Shown: piece by piece, positions 8,056 to 17,423 of the stretch
Numbering within the stretch: the first letter of the stretch is position 1
Layout of the letters: each line of letters starts with the position of its first letter
DNA from: Candidatus Cloacimonadota bacterium
Lineage (GTDB): Bacteria > Cloacimonadota > Cloacimonadia > JGIOTU-2
DNA: 38,153 nucleotides
Direction of reading: 5' to 3'
Assembly: GCA_014382495.1 (NCBI GenBank)
Contig: JACNJR010000039.1
Location: 1 to 38,153, forward strand
Notes under the pieces: generated by a model
What the model saw: only the letters and a program-made list of their open reading frames with translations
Told to the model about the DNA's origin: nothing
Databases searched by the model: none
Program-made: the position numbers and the translations under genes

Positions 8056-10173
8056 TTATCGCAGAAAATATGTTGCTCGCAGAAATAGAGTGTGGTCTTT
8101 TGAAACAAACTGTTCATCTTCAGTTAATTTTAACTTTAACTTATAATTGATTGAAATAAATTTGAACAATCTCAGATTAAAAATATTTTCCCATTCCATT
8201 GTGATTGATTCATCTTTTTCAAATGGAAAAAGAAAATCTGCATCTAATGTATAAGTGAGATTAAAAGGTAGTTGAAAAGTTCCGATGAGGGAAACTTCTG
8301 TTCCTTTTGTATATATTGATTCTTCTTCTAAATAAATTTTATAATCATATTCATCCGGTTTATCATATTTATATACATCATTATTGAAAACCTGTTGCAG
8401 TCCAAATCCTGCACGGAGATTTAAATTTGCTTTTGCATAGTTTAGAATTCTATAATTAATTCCCAGCCCCTCTTTGAGAGTTAGGGGAAAAAATGATTTT
8501 TTCACTTGTATTTCATCAACAAGCTTTGTCGTATCAGAATTAACAAGATTGCCTTCAATATCAATTTTTTTATATTTAGTGGTGTCATCGTCAAGGTATT
8601 CATTTTCAGGAAACAGATGGGAATTCAAATCAACGCGAGTGTAGATGCCTAAATCTTTGATAAAATAATAGATTAAAGTATTTTTTAGGTCAAAATCATC
8701 TGAAGAGATTTTCATATCGCCAAAAAAATCATCAGCTTCCTTTGTGATGCCGACTTCAACGAGATTTTTCAAAGTATAATGAAATGGAAATTCATCATAA
8801 ATCAATTTGTTGTCAAATTGAGAATTCAATGTTAATGTGGTCTGATAATCACCTTCTTCGGATTCTTTGTTACTGCTGAAATTAACATTTCCATGAATTG
8901 CACTTGAGAATTTTAATTTCTGTTCCGAAGCCAGCAATTCTTCCTCTTCCAAAACTCCAGCGCCAACGAGATTTGTTGGATTGCCATCATCGCCAGTTCC
9001 GACAACAAGCATTATTTCTTGATATTCTCCCTTCTCAACATAAACAGTTGTAAAATCCTGATAAGTGTTAAACGGCTCGTTATTAATTGTGATTTTATAT
9101 CTTCCAGGTTCTAAAATCCAAATTTTTTGATGCTCACCAACCCCCTCTTCTTTTGTAAATTCTGTTCCGTAACTTGCCCCTGTTTTTCCTTGAAAGAGTT
9201 CATATTGCATTTTGACAAAATTTCTATTTTCATCAATGATATCAACAGTAAGGCAACCCCAATCTGGCTCGACAATTTTTTTGTATCTTGGAACAATTTC
9301 AATATTTCCTTTATTCATTTTTTGAGATTCGCTGCCAGAACCATATTTTATCGAATATTCACCAGCAGACAATGGAATTGCTTCACCCATTTTACCAGAT
9401 ACCTCTTCGCCAAGCTTATCATAAATTTTGTAATATGGCTCATCGCCTGTTCTGGTAATTGCTGGAAGAAGCAGTAATCCCATTCCAGAAATTTCTTCTT
9501 GCTTTTCAATTTCAACAAGTGAAATATCCGAAATTTTTGCTTTATCTTTAGTAATTTCTTCAGGTTTGATTCCCTCAAAATGATTCAGAATTTTTTGTAT
9601 AAAATTATCGGTTTCAGTAAGAAGTATGTCGTTGATTGTTTGAACAAATGTCTCTACATTTTCATCAAGCAATTTTTTTTCTCTATCAACAGAATGCCGA
9701 ACCAACAGCGTACCTTCATCACTTTCACTAAAAGAGAAAGAGATATTCAAGCGTGCCTGCATAAGATATTCACTTTTAAAAAGTTCAATATTATTTATTT
9801 TTGAAGATATCACATATTTTGGATGTTCGTCCAAAAATTCCCTCTGAACTCGCGTGAATAAATTATACCGGTTCAATCGTTTTGTTATCAGATTTGGAAT
9901 TATATTTTGAAGTTTAACTGCCCAAATATCATTATCAGAATATGTGATTTTCGGACCGAAATGTCTGACCACAATCTGCTTTCTACTGTAAGTTCTCGGA
10001 ATATCTGTATCTTGCACGAGAACGGAGCAATCGATTGGTTCGTCTTGTTTCATTTTTTTATCTTCCGAATGTTGATAATACTCCAAAATGTAATAATTTC
10101 TCGGAATAAATTCTCTTGCAACGCATCCGATAAGGAACAGAATAATTAAAATTAATAAAGTATATTTTTTCAT
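8056..10173 (-). CDS. ABC-type transport auxiliary lipoprotein (PqiC/YmbA-like) with long C-terminal beta-rich, barrel-like domain
   Basis: Lipobox LIGC; YSRKQIVVRHFGPKITYSDNDIWAVKLQNIIPNLITKRLNRYNLFTRV typical of the auxiliary lipoprotein; the last ~300 aa are alternating amphipathic strands ending in an aromatic strand (HTLFLRATYFLR). Confidence 0.8.
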   Translation of the reverse strand: MKKYTLLILIILFLIGCVAREFIPRNYYILEYYQHSEDKKMKQDEPIDCSVLVQDTDIPRTYSRKQIVVRHFGPKITYSDNDIWAVKLQNIIPNLITKRLNRYNLFTRVQREFLDEHPKYVISSKINNIELFKSEYLMQARLNISFSFSESDEGTLLVRHSVDREKKLLDENVETFVQTINDILLTETDNFIQKILNHFEGIKPEEITKDKAKISDISLVEIEKQEEISGMGLLLLPAITRTGDEPYYKIYDKLGEEVSGKMGEAIPLSAGEYSIKYGSGSESQKMNKGNIEIVPRYKKIVEPDWGCLTVDIIDENRNFVKMQYELFQGKTGASYGTEFTKEEGVGEHQKIWILEPGRYKITINNEPFNTYQDFTTVYVEKGEYQEIMLVVGTGDDGNPTNLVGAGVLEEEELLASEQKLKFSSAIHGNVNFSSNKESEEGDYQTTLTLNSQFDNKLIYDEFPFHYTLKNLVEVGITKEADDFFGDMKISSDDFDLKNTLIYYFIKDLGIYTRVDLNSHLFPENEYLDDDTTKYKKIDIEGNLVNSDTTKLVDEIQVKKSFFPLTLKEGLGINYRILNYAKANLNLRAGFGLQQVFNNDVYKYDKPDEYDYKIYLEEESIYTKGTEVSLIGTFQLPFNLTYTLDADFLFPFEKDESITMEWENIFNLRLFKFISINYKLKLKLTEDEQFVSKDHTLFLRATYFLR

Positions 10174-10185
10174 AATTTTTCCTTT

Positions 10186-11118
10186 TTATTTCTTTGTTGG
10201 TCTTAAAAGAATTGATGGGTCTTCGCTAATATCTCGCGAAAATTCATTTAGATAATCTACTGTTTCTTTCAAAATTTCTAAAGTTTCAAGAATGTCCGAC
10301 CGACTTTTCAATACCGTGCGGTCAATGTGTAGAAATGCATCATTTGCTTGTTTAATGGCATCATTGAGTTCTTCGATAGTTGTGGAAATATCTACTTTAG
10401 CGAGCTTAGAAGAAAATTCTTCGGAATTTGCCAATAAGTTTTGCAATTCTTCAGAATGAAGTATTGTATTTAGCTTCTCGACGGCTTCGGAAGCCGATTT
10501 TGTAAACTGAATTGCGTAAAATGATATGGAATCAAGATTGGAAAGAGTGCTTGTAATTGGTTCGCGATTTTCAGATAATAATATATTGATATTTGTGAGA
10601 ATTTTTTCAACTTTTCTTTGATTGGCTTCTTTTGTAATTTCGGCAAGATTATTCAGAACGACTTCCAATTTTTCGCTGATTATTTCTGCCTTTCCGGTAA
10701 TTTCCTCAAAAACTGATGGTCCAGATTCTATGAAAGAATTTGGTTTGAGAGTTTCTGCTTCTGTAGTTCCGCCGACTAATTCTATCAATTTCAGACCAGT
10801 AATTCCAACTGCTGAAATGACAGCTTTCACATCGGATTTTATTGGAGTTTTTTCTTTCACGCTGATTTTGACAATAACCCGAGTAATATCTTCCGTATCG
10901 ACTTTGAGTTCTTCGATTCTTCCAACACGAATTCCGTGATATTTTACAGCACTTCCAATATCTAATCCGCTGACAGAGACATCTTTGTAAGCGATATAAT
11001 AAATATCTCTTTTCTCCAAAAATTTACTTCCGATTACCAAACTCAATAGTATCAAAAGTAGCGCAACTGCAACAAAAACAAAAATTCCCAATCTAATTTT
11101 CTGCGATTTTGTAATCAT
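10186..11118 (-). CDS. mlaD: MlaD/MCE domain protein
   Basis: N-terminal TM then MCE domain: YYIAYKDVSVSGLDIGSAVKYHGIRVGRIEELKVD...VIVKISVKEKTPIKSDVKAVISAVGITGLKLIELVGG. Confidence 0.93.
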   Translation of the reverse strand: MITKSQKIRLGIFVFVAVALLLILLSLVIGSKFLEKRDIYYIAYKDVSVSGLDIGSAVKYHGIRVGRIEELKVDTEDITRVIVKISVKEKTPIKSDVKAVISAVGITGLKLIELVGGTTEAETLKPNSFIESGPSVFEEITGKAEIISEKLEVVLNNLAEITKEANQRKVEKILTNINILLSENREPITSTLSNLDSISFYAIQFTKSASEAVEKLNTILHSEELQNLLANSEEFSSKLAKVDISTTIEELNDAIKQANDAFLHIDRTVLKSRSDILETLEILKETVDYLNEFSRDISEDPSILLRPTKK

Positions 11119-11174
11119 AAATTCTCCAAAAATATTTTTAAATTATTTATTTTTTCTGTCAACTTTTTTAAAAT

Positions 11175-13103
11175 TTACCAAACAAATACAATTCCGCTAT
11201 TCGGAAAAACCCAATCTTTTTTATGCGAATTTATTGTAATTTTTCCATTTTTCTCTTCAGAATTTGGAAATTTCTCTTTCCCAACAATAAATGAAATTGC
11301 CTCAACATTCTTTATTTCTGTCTCGGAAAAATCAAATGCAACCGAAATTCCTTTTGTCAATTCAGAAAAATAAACGCCTAATTGGTGCTTCGATTTTGGA
11401 TAATAAGTCGTTGTATCAATCGTGAATTGCACCTCATTTCCAAGAAGATTTTTGAGTTTTGGATGAGAACATTCAATCTCGAAATTTGTTGTGTTATTCG
11501 CTTTGACAAAGCAAGTTAGCAAAATATCATTTACCATAATTTTATCGATTTTGAAAGAATTTTTCAAGTCAATTTTGTTATCAAGAAGCCAACGATATTC
11601 TACATTTTCAGATTGAAAATACTGCTCAAGATTTTTTAAACTATTTGCACAAACAATCTTAAAATTATCTCTTGTCAGAATTTTGTGATACGACAATTTC
11701 GTTTTTGCAAGAAAAAATTGCTCGGATATTTTTATATCATTTTTAATTTCAAAGAATTTTATAGAGTGAACAAAATTTGTTTTCCAGCCAATTTTCTTAT
11801 CGTAAGTTGAAAATAAATTTTCCAAAATTTTTTGATGGATTATGCTTCCAATTTCCTTGCTGTTAAGTCGTTGATTTAGCGATGTTTGAATTATTTTTTC
11901 CAATTTCGTATCTGAGAAATCCTTTGCGATAAAGGTTCTTCTGGAAATTGGCTCGATCATCTCATTTTTCTTTTCTCTCACAAAAATTCTCTGAGCTCGT
12001 CTTCCAAAATTGCAAACGGTTTCATAAGACAATCCTTTGTAAAGTCGTGAAATCTCTTCAGCGGAGATTGAATTAGCACCTTCGTTTCCGAGCAAAATTA
12101 CTTCATCGCCGACCTTTGCATTTTTGACATTTGAGATATCGACAATAATCATATCCATCGTAACTCTTCCGAGAATTGGACATTTTTCGCCATTGATTAT
12201 CACTTTTCCGATATTTGAAAGCAAAAAATTATATCCATCTCCATATCCGATTGGAAGAATTGCGGCACGCATTGGTTTTGCCGTCACAAAAGTTTTCTGA
12301 TAACTTATTCCAAAATCTGCTGGAAATTCTTTTATCAAACCGATTTTGGACTTAAATGTCATAACCGGTCGCAGTTGTATTTTTGATTTCAATAATTCAT
12401 CTGTATAAATTCCGAATGACATCAGCCCAAGCCGAACCATATCGTATTGCAATTCAGGAAAATTTATAGTTGCAGCGCTATTTGAAATATGAACTATTTC
12501 AGGTTGAATTCCTTTTGATTTCAAGTTTTTAAGCAATATTTCAAATCGTTTGTTCTGGACTTGTGAAAAATCATTTTTTTCGATTTCGCTCATTGAAAAA
12601 TGTGAAAATACGCCTTCAATTTTGATATTTTTCAATTTCTGAAATTCAGAAATAACTTCATCTGTTTTGTTCCAAAAAAATCCTGCGCGTCCCATTCCTG
12701 TATCGAAATTTATATGAACTTTTTTGATTTTTTTTCTAATTTTTGCAAATTCATTTAGCTCTTTTGCAAACTGAAAAGTTGAAATCGACGGCGTTAAATT
12801 GTATTCAAAAATATCTTCAATTTCAGAAGGAAAAGATGGACTCAATATCAAAATTCTGCTTTCAATTCCTTCCAATCTCAGCAGAATTCCTTCGTCAGAA
12901 TTTGCGATTCCAAACCAATTAATTCCAAGTTTTTCAGCTTCATCTGAAATTACCGCAGAACCATGCCCATACGCATCGGCTTTCACAATTTGCATTATTT
13001 CAACTTTAGGTTTCAGAAATTTTTGTATCTGATGAATATTGTATCGATAATTATCAAGATTGATAACTGTCCAGCTGCGAAATTGATTGTTTTTCATTTG
13101 CAT
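11175..13103 (-). CDS. alr: Alanine racemase with ~270-aa C-terminal extension
   Basis: VKADAYGHGS PLP-Lys motif, HINFDTGMGRAGF, LPIGYGDGY, GRVTMDMIIVDIS, GDEVILLGNEG. The ORF is 642 aa against ~370 aa for typical Alr. Confidence 0.93.
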   Translation of the reverse strand: MQMKNNQFRSWTVINLDNYRYNIHQIQKFLKPKVEIMQIVKADAYGHGSAVISDEAEKLGINWFGIANSDEGILLRLEGIESRILILSPSFPSEIEDIFEYNLTPSISTFQFAKELNEFAKIRKKIKKVHINFDTGMGRAGFFWNKTDEVISEFQKLKNIKIEGVFSHFSMSEIEKNDFSQVQNKRFEILLKNLKSKGIQPEIVHISNSAATINFPELQYDMVRLGLMSFGIYTDELLKSKIQLRPVMTFKSKIGLIKEFPADFGISYQKTFVTAKPMRAAILPIGYGDGYNFLLSNIGKVIINGEKCPILGRVTMDMIIVDISNVKNAKVGDEVILLGNEGANSISAEEISRLYKGLSYETVCNFGRRAQRIFVREKKNEMIEPISRRTFIAKDFSDTKLEKIIQTSLNQRLNSKEIGSIIHQKILENLFSTYDKKIGWKTNFVHSIKFFEIKNDIKISEQFFLAKTKLSYHKILTRDNFKIVCANSLKNLEQYFQSENVEYRWLLDNKIDLKNSFKIDKIMVNDILLTCFVKANNTTNFEIECSHPKLKNLLGNEVQFTIDTTTYYPKSKHQLGVYFSELTKGISVAFDFSETEIKNVEAISFIVGKEKFPNSEEKNGKITINSHKKDWVFPNSGIVFVW

Positions 13104-13194
13104 ATTTTTCTTGAAAAATACTTAAAAATTTTAGTCAAGAAAAAAAGTAACTTAAAAAGTTTGACAAAAAAAATTCATAATTCTTTTTCGAAAT

Positions 13195-13815
13195 ATGTTT
13201 ACAGGAATAATATCTCATTTAGGAAAATTAACGCAACTCAAACGAAACGGCAGAAAAATCTATTTGTCAATTTCTGAACCTGAATTACAAAATTTGCTGA
13301 AAGAATCGGACAGCATCGCTTGTAATGGTGCCTGTTTGACTGTAATCGGAAAAAACAAAAATTCATTTACTTTAGAAGTAACTTCCGAGACACTTGAACG
13401 GACAAATTTGAAAAAATTAAAGATTCAGGACAAAATAAATTTAGAACTTCCAATGTCGCCAAACAGCAGATTTGACGGGCATTTAGTTCAAGGACATATT
13501 GATTCCACAGGAAAATTGCGTTCAAAAAAAATCATCAAAGGGAATGCGATTTTAGAAATTTCTTTTCACGAAAAGTATAAAAATCAAATTGTCGAAAAAG
13601 GTTCTATCGCTGTTAATGGTATCAGTTTAACTGTAACGAAAGTCAGAGCACGCAGTTTTTTTGTGAACATTATCTCTTATACAATGGAAAATACAAATCT
13701 GAAATATGCAAAAATCGGCGATGAACTCAATCTTGAATTTGATATAATCGGGAAATATGTTGAAAATTATTTAAAACAAAGCAAAAGAGATGTGCGTCTT
13801 CTGGATTTGATTTAA
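13195..13815 (+). CDS. ribE: Riboflavin synthase alpha chain
   Basis: MFTGIISHLGKL, SIACNGACLTV, FDGHLVQGHIDSTG, GSIAVNGISLTV duplicated lumazine-binding domains. Confidence 0.96.
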   Translation: MFTGIISHLGKLTQLKRNGRKIYLSISEPELQNLLKESDSIACNGACLTVIGKNKNSFTLEVTSETLERTNLKKLKIQDKINLELPMSPNSRFDGHLVQGHIDSTGKLRSKKIIKGNAILEISFHEKYKNQIVEKGSIAVNGISLTVTKVRARSFFVNIISYTMENTNLKYAKIGDELNLEFDIIGKYVENYLKQSKRDVRLLDLI

Positions 13816-13820
13816 TCATA

Positions 13821-13970
13821 GTTAACACAGATGAATACAGAGTAAATTAAAAATATAAAATAAAAAACATAAGATTAAAAATGTAAAATTAAAATATAAT
13901 ACCAATTAGTTCATAATATGAGAAATAAAAAGTTTAGACAAAATAAACGCTGCGTTCTCTGTGGTTTAAT
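13821..13970. repeat. Diverged inverted repeat pair of an ACAGATGAAYACAGAG / CTGCGTTCTCTGTGGTTTAAT-type element
   Basis: GTTAACACAGATGAATACAGAG (13821-13842) is roughly the reverse complement of CTGCGTTCTCTGTGGTTTAAT (13950-13970), separated by ~100 bp of AT-rich low-complexity DNA. Confidence 0.5.
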
Positions 13971-15246
13971 CCTTCTTTGCGGTTTGGTTTTATCCTGTGG
14001 AAACAAAAAACCTCCGACTGGCGGACCAAAAGATACGACTTCTCCAGAAATTATCGATATTGAGCCGAGTAATTCTTCAAAAAAATTTTCGGGAAATGAA
14101 ATTGAAATTCTCTTTTCAGAACCGATAAACCCGAATTCTTTTGCCGATGCATTCACGATTTATCCTAATATTTTAGAAAAAAAATTTTCTTGGAACAATA
14201 AAAAAGTTAAAATTATCTTCAACGAAAATCTAATTCCGCAGCAAACTTATCATATTACGATTGATAATCATTGCGAAGATTTGCGACATAATCATTTGGA
14301 AAATATTTTTCATTCCTCATTTTCAACTGGAAATTTCATTGAGAAAAATACACTTTTTGTAAATATTTTTCTTGAAAACAATTTCTCAAAAAAAGATGCT
14401 GAAATTCTAATTTCACTCTTCACAAAAAATGATACGACTCTTGTCGCAAAAACGAATTCTCAAAAAAATGAAAAGTTTGAAATTCCCAATTTAGCTGAAG
14501 GCGAATATCTGATTTCCGCTTTTCAAGATATTGATAAAAATTTGGAATTTGATGAGCAAACTGAACCATTTTCTGAGAAAATATTCAATCTAAGTTCTGA
14601 AAAAATTTTTATCGAACTTCATCTTACATTGATGGATACAACAAAACCGAAATTCAAAAAGATCTCTTCTAAAAGCAGGCAGCATCTTATTTTAGAATTT
14701 TCTGAGAAAATAAAACAGATTGAAAATTGTAAAATTTATAATTCCGAAAATCCAAAATATGAATTGAAAATTATCGAAACGATGCTTATTGAAAATGAGT
14801 TGAATATCATTACTTCAATTCCAGATTCCGGAACTTACAAACTTTTTGTGTATAAATTTGAAGACCAGAAAGGAAACATTACTCAAGTGGATTCTCTGAA
14901 ATTCAGACCTATTTTGAATGCTGACACAACTTCGTTAAATATCAAAAATTATTCTCCCGAAGATGGGACAACAGTTGATAATCTCCATCCAAATTTTTAT
15001 ATCGAATTTAATAAAATGATTCCTGTTGAAAATGTTAATGTGGATTTGCGCAATTGTGAAAATGATGCTTTTATAAAAGTTGATATCAGAAAAATTGGTG
15101 GAAATAAATTTGAAATAACTCCCCAAAAATCTTTATCAAATTATGTTCCGTATAAATTAGTAATTTGCAATGATTGTGCGGATTACGAAGGAAATAAATT
15201 AAACGAAAAAATAGAAATTAATATTTTGCCAATAATCGTGAAATAG
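13918..15246 (+). CDS. Ig-like (Big_5) domain lipoprotein
   Basis: Signal peptide/lipobox LVLSC-GNKKPPTGGPKDTTSPEIIDIEPSNSSKKFSGNEIEILFSEPI; repeated Ig-like domains. Confidence 0.85.
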   Translation: MRNKKFRQNKRCVLCGLILLCGLVLSCGNKKPPTGGPKDTTSPEIIDIEPSNSSKKFSGNEIEILFSEPINPNSFADAFTIYPNILEKKFSWNNKKVKIIFNENLIPQQTYHITIDNHCEDLRHNHLENIFHSSFSTGNFIEKNTLFVNIFLENNFSKKDAEILISLFTKNDTTLVAKTNSQKNEKFEIPNLAEGEYLISAFQDIDKNLEFDEQTEPFSEKIFNLSSEKIFIELHLTLMDTTKPKFKKISSKSRQHLILEFSEKIKQIENCKIYNSENPKYELKIIETMLIENELNIITSIPDSGTYKLFVYKFEDQKGNITQVDSLKFRPILNADTTSLNIKNYSPEDGTTVDNLHPNFYIEFNKMIPVENVNVDLRNCENDAFIKVDIRKIGGNKFEITPQKSLSNYVPYKLVICNDCADYEGNKLNEKIEINILPIIVK

Positions 15247-15262
15247 ATGAATTTATTGCATT

Positions 15263-15288
15263 AACTCGCGAAATAAGCGAATTTTTTT
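15263..15288 (+). terminator. Short hairpin plus T7 run at convergent gene ends
   Basis: AAcTCGC-gaaataa-GCGAaTT then T run (15282-15288), between convergent 15246 and 15287. Confidence 0.4.
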
Positions 15289-16084
15289 AAAGTTCGTAAA
15301 ATTCCGTTTTTCTATCGGTCAAAACATTATTTTTTTCAGTAACAAATTTATCTCTTGCGTTTTCTGGATTTATTTCTACTATTTTTAGAATTTCTTCATT
15401 TGCATTTGCTTGAGCTAAAATTTCACCTTTGGGCGATATGATTTGGCTCATTCCAGAAAATGTAAGCTCCTCGTCAGCATTTGATTCTGTGCCAGTTCTA
15501 TTTGCGGTAATAGTAAAAACCTGATTTTCAATTGAGCGAGTTATCATTGCTTTCTGGCAGAATGGCAGCACAAGATTTGACGAGTGACAAATAATATCGG
15601 CGCCTTTCAAGGCAAGCGTGCGTGCCGCTTCTGGAAAAATCCAATCAAAACATATCATCAATCCAACTTTTGCTCCGCGAAATTCAAAGACATTAAATCC
15701 GAGATTGCCGGGCTTGTAAAGTCCTTTCTCTTCGTAAAATAGATGTGTTTTTCGATAAATTTCTATCTTCCCTTCGGGATAAACAAGCATTTGAGAATTG
15801 TAGAAATTTTTATTTTCTTTTTCCAAAAATCCTACGATAATTCCGCAATTCTCTTTTGTAGAAATATCTCTGAAAAAATCTGCAATTCTGCCACTTTTTC
15901 CAGGAACAGCAAGTGGTTCCATCTCATTTTGGTTTGCGAATAAATACCCGCTGGTAGCGAGTTCTGGCAGGACAACAAGGTCAGCTTTGCATCCTTTTAG
16001 CATTGATGATATTTTTTCCAAATTATGTTTCTCGTGAAACAATTTTGGCTGAAATTGTAAAAATCCTACTTTGAGTTTGCTCAT
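15287..16084 (-). CDS. Carbon-nitrogen hydrolase (nitrilase superfamily)
   Basis: Catalytic E (LVVLPELATSGY), K (YRKTHLFYEEKGLYKPG), C (KVGLMICFDWIFPEAAR). Confidence 0.93.
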   Translation of the reverse strand: MSKLKVGFLQFQPKLFHEKHNLEKISSMLKGCKADLVVLPELATSGYLFANQNEMEPLAVPGKSGRIADFFRDISTKENCGIIVGFLEKENKNFYNSQMLVYPEGKIEIYRKTHLFYEEKGLYKPGNLGFNVFEFRGAKVGLMICFDWIFPEAARTLALKGADIICHSSNLVLPFCQKAMITRSIENQVFTITANRTGTESNADEELTFSGMSQIISPKGEILAQANANEEILKIVEINPENARDKFVTEKNNVLTDRKTEFYEL

Positions 16085-16088
16085 TTTC

Positions 16089-17423
16089 TTATCCGCTAAT
16101 ATCCATTGTTTTAATCAAAATTGACGGCGAACCAATTGAGTTCATATTGAATTTTAAATTATTCCCAATCGCAATGATATTTTGAAGAAGTTGAAAAAAA
16201 TTTCCTGAAATCGTGAAATTATGAACAGGATATTTTCTTTCACCATTTTCGTAATAGAATCCTTCTGCTCCGATAGAGAAATCGCCAGAAATCGAATTGC
16301 AGCCGCTATGCAAACCAGAAAGTGAAACAATTTCCACACATTTTGGATAGAATTTATACAAATCTTTTTCTGAAGAAGTTCCATTTTTTATGAAAAAATT
16401 TGATGGAGATATCGTTACGGTGCTTTTATATGAACGGCCCGCATTTCCTGTGGATTTGGTTTTATCCTTCTTCGCAGTAATGCTGTTATGGAGATAAGAT
16501 TGAAGCGTTCCATTCGAGATTATTTCTGTCGTTTGAGATGGGTAACCTTCGTCGTCAAAGGGTCTTGTGGAAAAACCGTTTTTAAGCAATGCGTCATCTG
16601 AGATTGAAACAATGTCGTTTGCAATTTTGCTTTTTAATTTTCCTTTTAGGAGAGAAAGTCCGTCTTGAACCGCTTTTGCGGAAAAGATATTTGAAAATGT
16701 TGAGAGAATGTCGGCTCCCATTTCATTATTAAAAATTACAGGATATTTTCCAGATTTAATCTCTTGTGCTCCAAGAAGTTCCAAAGCTTTTTTGGCGCTT
16801 TCTTCCCCAATTTCTTTTGAATTAATTTTGCTAAAATCATCGGAAATTTTGTAGAAATATCCAGATTTTGTCTCTTTCCCGCCTTGTGCCAAACACATCG
16901 CATATCCATAAGCAGCGTTTCCAACATACTCTTTTTGTAATCCTTTTGAATTCGCAATTTTCGTAAACATTTTGTCGTTTCCAATTGAATTGTATGGAAC
17001 ATTTACAACTTTTTTATCAAAATTATGAGCGCTTTTTTCCATCAGTTTTACTTTTTCGATTTTTTCTTTAACATTAACTTTTTCAATTTCAGGATGAAAT
17101 ATTTCCAATTTTTTTTCTATATCAGGATAATTTTCGAATTCAATAATATCGTCAGTTTCGATGTATTCTGCATTCTCTTTTGCTTTTACCATCGTAGTTT
17201 CCAACGATTGTTTGTCTAATTTTTCCGTATATGCATATCCTGCAGAATTGCCGATTACAACTCTGATTCCGAGTCCAATTGAATCTGCATATTTGAAACT
17301 TTCGACTTTTTGCCTGAAACTTTTTACTGAGAAGGAATTTTCTTGAGTTAAAAATACATCAAATTTTTGAATATTTTTTTTCTTTGCGATATCGAATATT
17401 TGTTCAAATTCTTTATCAAACAT
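16089..17423 (-). CDS. pmbA: TldD/PmbA family metallopeptidase subunit (TldE/PmbA-like)
   Basis: PmbA-like architecture (SIGLGIRVVIGNSAGYAYTEKL; C-terminal FSIGAEGFYYENGERKYPVHNFTISGNFFQLLQNI); adjacent to the TldD-like partner. Confidence 0.88.
   Translation of the reverse strand: MFDKEFEQIFDIAKKKNIQKFDVFLTQENSFSVKSFRQKVESFKYADSIGLGIRVVIGNSAGYAYTEKLDKQSLETTMVKAKENAEYIETDDIIEFENYPDIEKKLEIFHPEIEKVNVKEKIEKVKLMEKSAHNFDKKVVNVPYNSIGNDKMFTKIANSKGLQKEYVGNAAYGYAMCLAQGGKETKSGYFYKISDDFSKINSKEIGEESAKKALELLGAQEIKSGKYPVIFNNEMGADILSTFSNIFSAKAVQDGLSLLKGKLKSKIANDIVSISDDALLKNGFSTRPFDDEGYPSQTTEIISNGTLQSYLHNSITAKKDKTKSTGNAGRSYKSTVTISPSNFFIKNGTSSEKDLYKFYPKCVEIVSLSGLHSGCNSISGDFSIGAEGFYYENGERKYPVHNFTISGNFFQLLQNIIAIGNNLKFNMNSIGSPSILIKTMDISG

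Noticed and set aside
13104-13194. FMN riboswitch upstream of ribE
   Set aside because: The ~90-nt AT-rich intergenic lacks FMN-box motifs and is too short for the full aptamer.
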